Assembly (NCBI GenBank): GCA_002494215.1
Contig: DLBF01000133.1
Coordinates: 1-8,502 of the forward strand
Source: Prevotellaceae bacterium UBA7028
Lineage (GTDB): Bacteria > Bacteroidota > Bacteroidia > Bacteroidales > Bacteroidaceae
Reading direction: 5' to 3'
DNA: 8,502 nucleotides
The translations under genes were made by a program, and so were the position numbers. Below are positions 5,831 through 8,502 of this stretch, piece after piece (the stretch's first letter is position 1; every line of letters begins with the position of its first letter). A model generated the notes under the pieces. The model had not been told where the DNA came from, made no database searches, and saw nothing but the letters and a program-made list of their open reading frames with translations.

Positions 5831-7621
5831 ATGAAAACCGAAGATATTGATAAAAAAATAGGCATGCCCGACGTGGACAAGGAATGGGCACGCTTCGAGC
5901 AGGAAGTCATTGGCAAGGAGCCAAAGGCTAACAAGCGCTCTATATATTCATGGATAGGTGGCTTAGGGATAGCTGCTTGTCTCCTACTCTTCTTCCTTAT
6001 TAATATGGGGGATGAACCCAAACCTGCAACACCTGTTGTAGCTGAGCAAGCAGAACCAGAGCCCGTTCAGCAGCCTGCAACAAAAGAGAATAAGGAGGAA
6101 CCCGTCGTTCACATCGTTAATACGCCCCGATTCAAGAATGCTCTACGCAAAGAATTGGCTTTAGCTGAACCTAAGCCAGCTACGCCTGTTGTAGCGGAAG
6201 AGGCAGAACCTGAGCCCACTCAACAGCCAGCAGAAGAAGAGGTTAAAGAAGAACCTATCGTTAACGTCGTTAGTACCCCCCAACCCAAGAAAGAACCGGT
6301 TTTAGCAAATAACGACACTCCAGCTAGTAAGGGACTTAAGACTTCTGCCCACGAGTATACAGGTAAAGTTCAGAAGTTTAATATGGACGACGTGAAAGAC
6401 CTCGCTTTCGAATCTGTTGACGAGTCATTAAAGGATGACGGCCGCGAGTTTCACGAGGTTACCTCTTTAAAAGAGGTTCCCCTATCCCTGCGTCTGCGCG
6501 GAAGATGTGACAAAGAAACAAACAGCTATCCACTTGTCCTTGTCAATGGCGAGCCTCTGCCCGATTCTTTGATCCAACAGGTTCTGGAACTCGACGACAT
6601 TGACACCTACATGCACCGATACTTTTACCAGCAACACTTGCTGCTTGACGAAGTATATGTTTACAAAGATTCTGAGATTACAGAAAAGTTTGGTGAACGT
6701 GGCAAGCATGGTGTAATTGAATTAAGGACCGTTCCCGACACTTTTTGCGACGATTATGTCAAAGCACACCCACGTATGAAGAAGAAATATCGTCGCATAG
6801 AAGGTTACGTCGTAGGTACTGACAACAAGCTATTAACGAAGGCATGGGTATACATCAAGGGAGAGCCCGATACAGGCGCAGCAACAGACTCCATGGGACA
6901 CTTTGCCTTCTGGGTTCCCAAGAAAGATATAACGCTCTGCGTAGACCACCCAGGCTACAAGCGCGCCAAGTTCCAGCATTTCCAATTTATCTACCGCCTT
7001 GAACCTGATTCTAACGTAAATGACCAGAACTTGTGGCTTCGGGGGAATCCAAAACCGACGTCAGAATCACAGGGACAAATCGCCGGTTCGCCTGACACTC
7101 CGCCCAATGACTCCATTCTCTACCTTATCAACGGAAAGCCTCAACCTAAGGAAAACAACAAGTGGTTGAGCAAAGACACTTATCTCGACTACTTCAAAAA
7201 GCAACATCTGCATGTTGAAAGAGTAATGGATTACACGAATGTTAAACAACGCTACATCGAGAAGTTTGGTGAGGCAGCAAAGTATGGTGTCGTGGAGTAT
7301 ATATGCGTGGAGGACACCCGTGGAGACTACTATATGGAGCAGCACGAGGAACTGAAAGCAAACCGTCGCCGCGTTTCGGGCGTCGTTCTTGACGAGAACG
7401 ACAAACCTTTAGGCAATACCACGATTTTCATATTGCATGATAAAGGGATATGGGGAACCGAAAAGACTGATTCATCGGGAAACTTTGCCTTCTGGGTTCC
7501 TCGCACAGACGTCAAGTTGGACCTCACACACTATGGCTATAAGCCTGTTGTCGTCGAACCAACCGATACATTCCAAACAATCCATCTTCTTCCCACAGCT
7601 ACCATGCAGAGCACGAAATGA
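5831..7621 (+). CDS. Putative anti-sigma/sensor membrane protein with two tandem plug-like plus carboxypeptidase-regulatory-like modules
   Basis: No exact family is recognised for this 596-residue protein, but its architecture is clear. Residues 1-36 are cytoplasmic, and MPDVDKEWARFEQEV resembles the N-terminal helix of Bacteroidetes FecR-type anti-sigma factors. Residues about 39-58 form one membrane helix (WIGGLGIAACLLLFFLI). A Pro/Glu-rich periplasmic linker (61-150) contains a 40-residue repeat. Two copies of a module follow, about 233-386 and 428-583. Each begins with a TonB-plug-like half (LVLVNGEPLP and VYVYKDSEITEKFGERGKHG in copy 1; LYLINGKPQP and EKFGEAAKYGVVE in copy 2). Each ends with a regulatory-like beta-sandwich half (IEGYVVGTDNKLL, TDSMGHFAFWVP; VSGVVLDENDKPL, TDSSGNFAFWVP). 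No TonB-receptor barrel follows. It starts 1 base after the sigma gene, suggesting coupled translation and a sigma-holding, periplasm-sensing role. That role is inferred. Confidence 0.8.
   Translation: MKTEDIDKKIGMPDVDKEWARFEQEVIGKEPKANKRSIYSWIGGLGIAACLLLFFLINMGDEPKPATPVVAEQAEPEPVQQPATKENKEEPVVHIVNTPRFKNALRKELALAEPKPATPVVAEEAEPEPTQQPAEEEVKEEPIVNVVSTPQPKKEPVLANNDTPASKGLKTSAHEYTGKVQKFNMDDVKDLAFESVDESLKDDGREFHEVTSLKEVPLSLRLRGRCDKETNSYPLVLVNGEPLPDSLIQQVLELDDIDTYMHRYFYQQHLLLDEVYVYKDSEITEKFGERGKHGVIELRTVPDTFCDDYVKAHPRMKKKYRRIEGYVVGTDNKLLTKAWVYIKGEPDTGAATDSMGHFAFWVPKKDITLCVDHPGYKRAKFQHFQFIYRLEPDSNVNDQNLWLRGNPKPTSESQGQIAGSPDTPPNDSILYLINGKPQPKENNKWLSKDTYLDYFKKQHLHVERVMDYTNVKQRYIEKFGEAAKYGVVEYICVEDTRGDYYMEQHEELKANRRRVSGVVLDENDKPLGNTTIFILHDKGIWGTEKTDSSGNFAFWVPRTDVKLDLTHYGYKPVVVEPTDTFQTIHLLPTATMQSTK
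6011..6283 (+). repeat. Tandem repeat encoding duplicated Pro/Glu-rich linker
   Basis: Residues 61-100 (6011-6130) and 112-151 (6164-6283) of the membrane protein are two copies of one segment, offset by 51 residues (153 bp). Both contain KPATPVVAE, AEPEP, QQPA, KEEP and a VVxxP-like end. Third-position differences between the copies show the duplication is not very recent. The composition suits an extended periplasmic spacer. Confidence 0.85.
6527..7579 (+). repeat. Duplicated coding module (plug-like plus regulatory-like), two diverged copies
   Basis: The segments 6527-6988 and 7112-7579 encode the two homologous modules. The best-conserved part encodes FAFWVP, where 19 bases are identical (6900-6918 and 7482-7500), a spacing of 582 bp or 194 codons. 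Elsewhere the copies are clearly diverged in protein sequence, so this is an old domain duplication within the gene and not an assembly artefact. Confidence 0.8.
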
Positions 7622-7640
7622 AGAATAAAAACTTACAAAT

Positions 7641-8303
7641 ATGAAGAAGCAAATCATTACATTAGTGACGTTTCTAATGGCGGCCGCCATTGGCGCACAG
7701 GCTCAGAGCAGGCTGGAACCCATGACACAAACTGATCAGAAGCTGTGGGGAGAAAAGTATTTCGAGACTTGGCTTTCCGGGAAGGCAAGCCAACAGATGA
7801 TTAAGTTCCCTACGCCCATGGAAGACTTCCCCTCCGCCCTGTATGTGTATAGCGGTTATGGGGAAATAGAGCGGTTGCAGGTAAAAAGGTGTGTGATGAA
7901 CAAATATGCCAAACGAAATGAGCCGAAGCTGAAGTTGGGCTCTACAGAAATCAAGACAGACAAGGAAACGACATTGGCGTTTTCCAACTTAATTAAACAT
8001 GCAGTCAGCACATGTATGTTTAATGACAATCGATTAGGATTCGATGGAACCACTTACTTCTTTGGTGATTATAGTCGTGTAGCCAGAATATGGTCGCCAG
8101 ATTTCGGAAGCAATTGCAGGAGACTGACAGATGTGTTGGAAAAAGCAATGGCAGCCGTCAAGGACCAGAACAAAGATGAACTGAAAGGATTACTGCCCGA
8201 GGTTAAGTCCCTAACAAAGGTATTCGAGGAACTTTATCCAAAAGACTTAGACAGGGAGTGGGAGAAAATCGATAGCGTTTTATCGGCCAAAGCGAAATTG
8301 TAG
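7641..8303 (+). CDS. Secreted protein of unknown function, third gene of the sigma cassette
   Basis: This 220-residue protein has a standard signal peptide, with basic KK at residues 2-3, a hydrophobic core, and a signal peptidase I site AQA between residues 21 and 22. It is therefore expected to be periplasmic or exported, with no lipobox and no further membrane segment. The mature part is about 199 residues with three cysteines (C84, C125, C159). A central stretch, FDGTTYFFGDYSRVARIWSP (134-153), precedes a helical C-terminus rich in Lys and Glu (161-220). I do not recognise the family. It starts 19 bases after the membrane-protein stop codon and is followed by a terminator, so it very likely belongs to the same operon. 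It could be a ligand, a partner of the periplasmic modules, or the effector of the system; none of these is shown by the sequence. Confidence 0.8.
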   Translation: MKKQIITLVTFLMAAAIGAQAQSRLEPMTQTDQKLWGEKYFETWLSGKASQQMIKFPTPMEDFPSALYVYSGYGEIERLQVKRCVMNKYAKRNEPKLKLGSTEIKTDKETTLAFSNLIKHAVSTCMFNDNRLGFDGTTYFFGDYSRVARIWSPDFGSNCRRLTDVLEKAMAAVKDQNKDELKGLLPEVKSLTKVFEELYPKDLDREWEKIDSVLSAKAKL

Positions 8304-8322
8304 ACTTTAGCCCCATGAACAT

Positions 8323-8359
8323 AAAAAACGAGCACCCGATATGGATGCTCGTTTTTTTT
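8323..8359 (+). terminator. Rho-independent terminator, potentially bidirectional
   Basis: CGAGCA (8329-8334) pairs with TGCTCG (8346-8351) across an 11-base loop. The stem is extended by A6 on the left against T8 on the right (8352-8359). A CC/GG pair with one bulged A could lengthen the stem inward. It sits 20 bases after the secreted-protein stop codon and before the stop of a convergent gene. The A-tract/T-tract symmetry means it could end transcription from both sides. Confidence 0.85.
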
Positions 8360-8391
8360 ATAAGGAGTTAATCTGTTTTATTCGTTGGAGT

Positions 8392-8502
8392 TTACTCCTC
8401 AACATCTTTCTCGACGGCGCGGAAATTAGCCAGATCCTCAACCTGGAATGCCTTGATGTAAGCACTCTTACCGAAGACATCCTCCTCGGTCATGCGGACA
8501 TA
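8392..8502 (-). CDS. C-terminal fragment of an unrecognised gene
   Basis: The minus strand is open from the window edge to a TAA at 8394-8392, giving 36 residues that include MTEEDVFGKSAYIKAFQVED and end in EKDVEE. The charged composition with regularly placed hydrophobic residues looks like a genuine soluble-protein C-terminus. Its stop also lies sensibly against the terminator at 8323-8359, which would serve both converging genes. The start lies outside the window, and I do not recognise the family from this fragment. Confidence 0.6.
   Translation of the reverse strand, partial: YVRMTEEDVFGKSAYIKAFQVEDLANFRAVEKDVEE

Overview
The window looks like chromosomal DNA from a member of the Bacteroidales, plausibly Prevotella-like. 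Three kinds of evidence support this. Promoter elements match the Bacteroidetes -7 consensus TAnnTTTG. Start codons lack clear Shine-Dalgarno sequences. The gene content also fits: a lipoprotein efflux adaptor, a secreted GH29 fucosidase, and an ECF sigma factor followed by a membrane protein with TonB-plug-like and carboxypeptidase-regulatory-like modules. The genus is an inference. I see no tRNA, rRNA, CRISPR array, insertion sequence or phage gene.

Layout. Positions 3676 down to 1 are a minus-strand run: a uracil permease of the NCS2 family (uraA-like), an RND periplasmic adaptor lipoprotein, and the first 407 codons of the RND inner-membrane pump, cut by the window edge exactly at its proton-relay Asp-Asp motif. 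The adaptor and pump overlap by 4 bases (ATGA) and form one operon. The permease lies 48 bp upstream of the adaptor and may be co-transcribed. A 169-bp intergenic region then carries divergent promoter-like sequences. Next, on the plus strand, is an exported alpha-L-fucosidase-like GH29 enzyme with a C-terminal discoidin/CBM32-like domain.

Positions 5338-8303 hold the most interesting part, a compact three-gene plus-strand cassette. It has an ECF sigma factor gene interrupted by an in-frame TAG at codon 39. One base after that gene ends, a 596-residue single-pass membrane protein begins. This protein has a short FecR-like cytoplasmic N-terminus, a duplicated Pro/Glu-rich linker and two tandem copies of a plug-like plus regulatory-like module. 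The third gene encodes a 220-residue secreted protein of unknown family. The arrangement suggests a sigma/anti-sigma envelope-signalling unit in which the membrane protein senses something in the periplasm; the amber codon may have inactivated it. A hairpin with T-tract at 8323-8359 ends the cassette. The last 36 codons of an unrecognised minus-strand gene fill the right edge.
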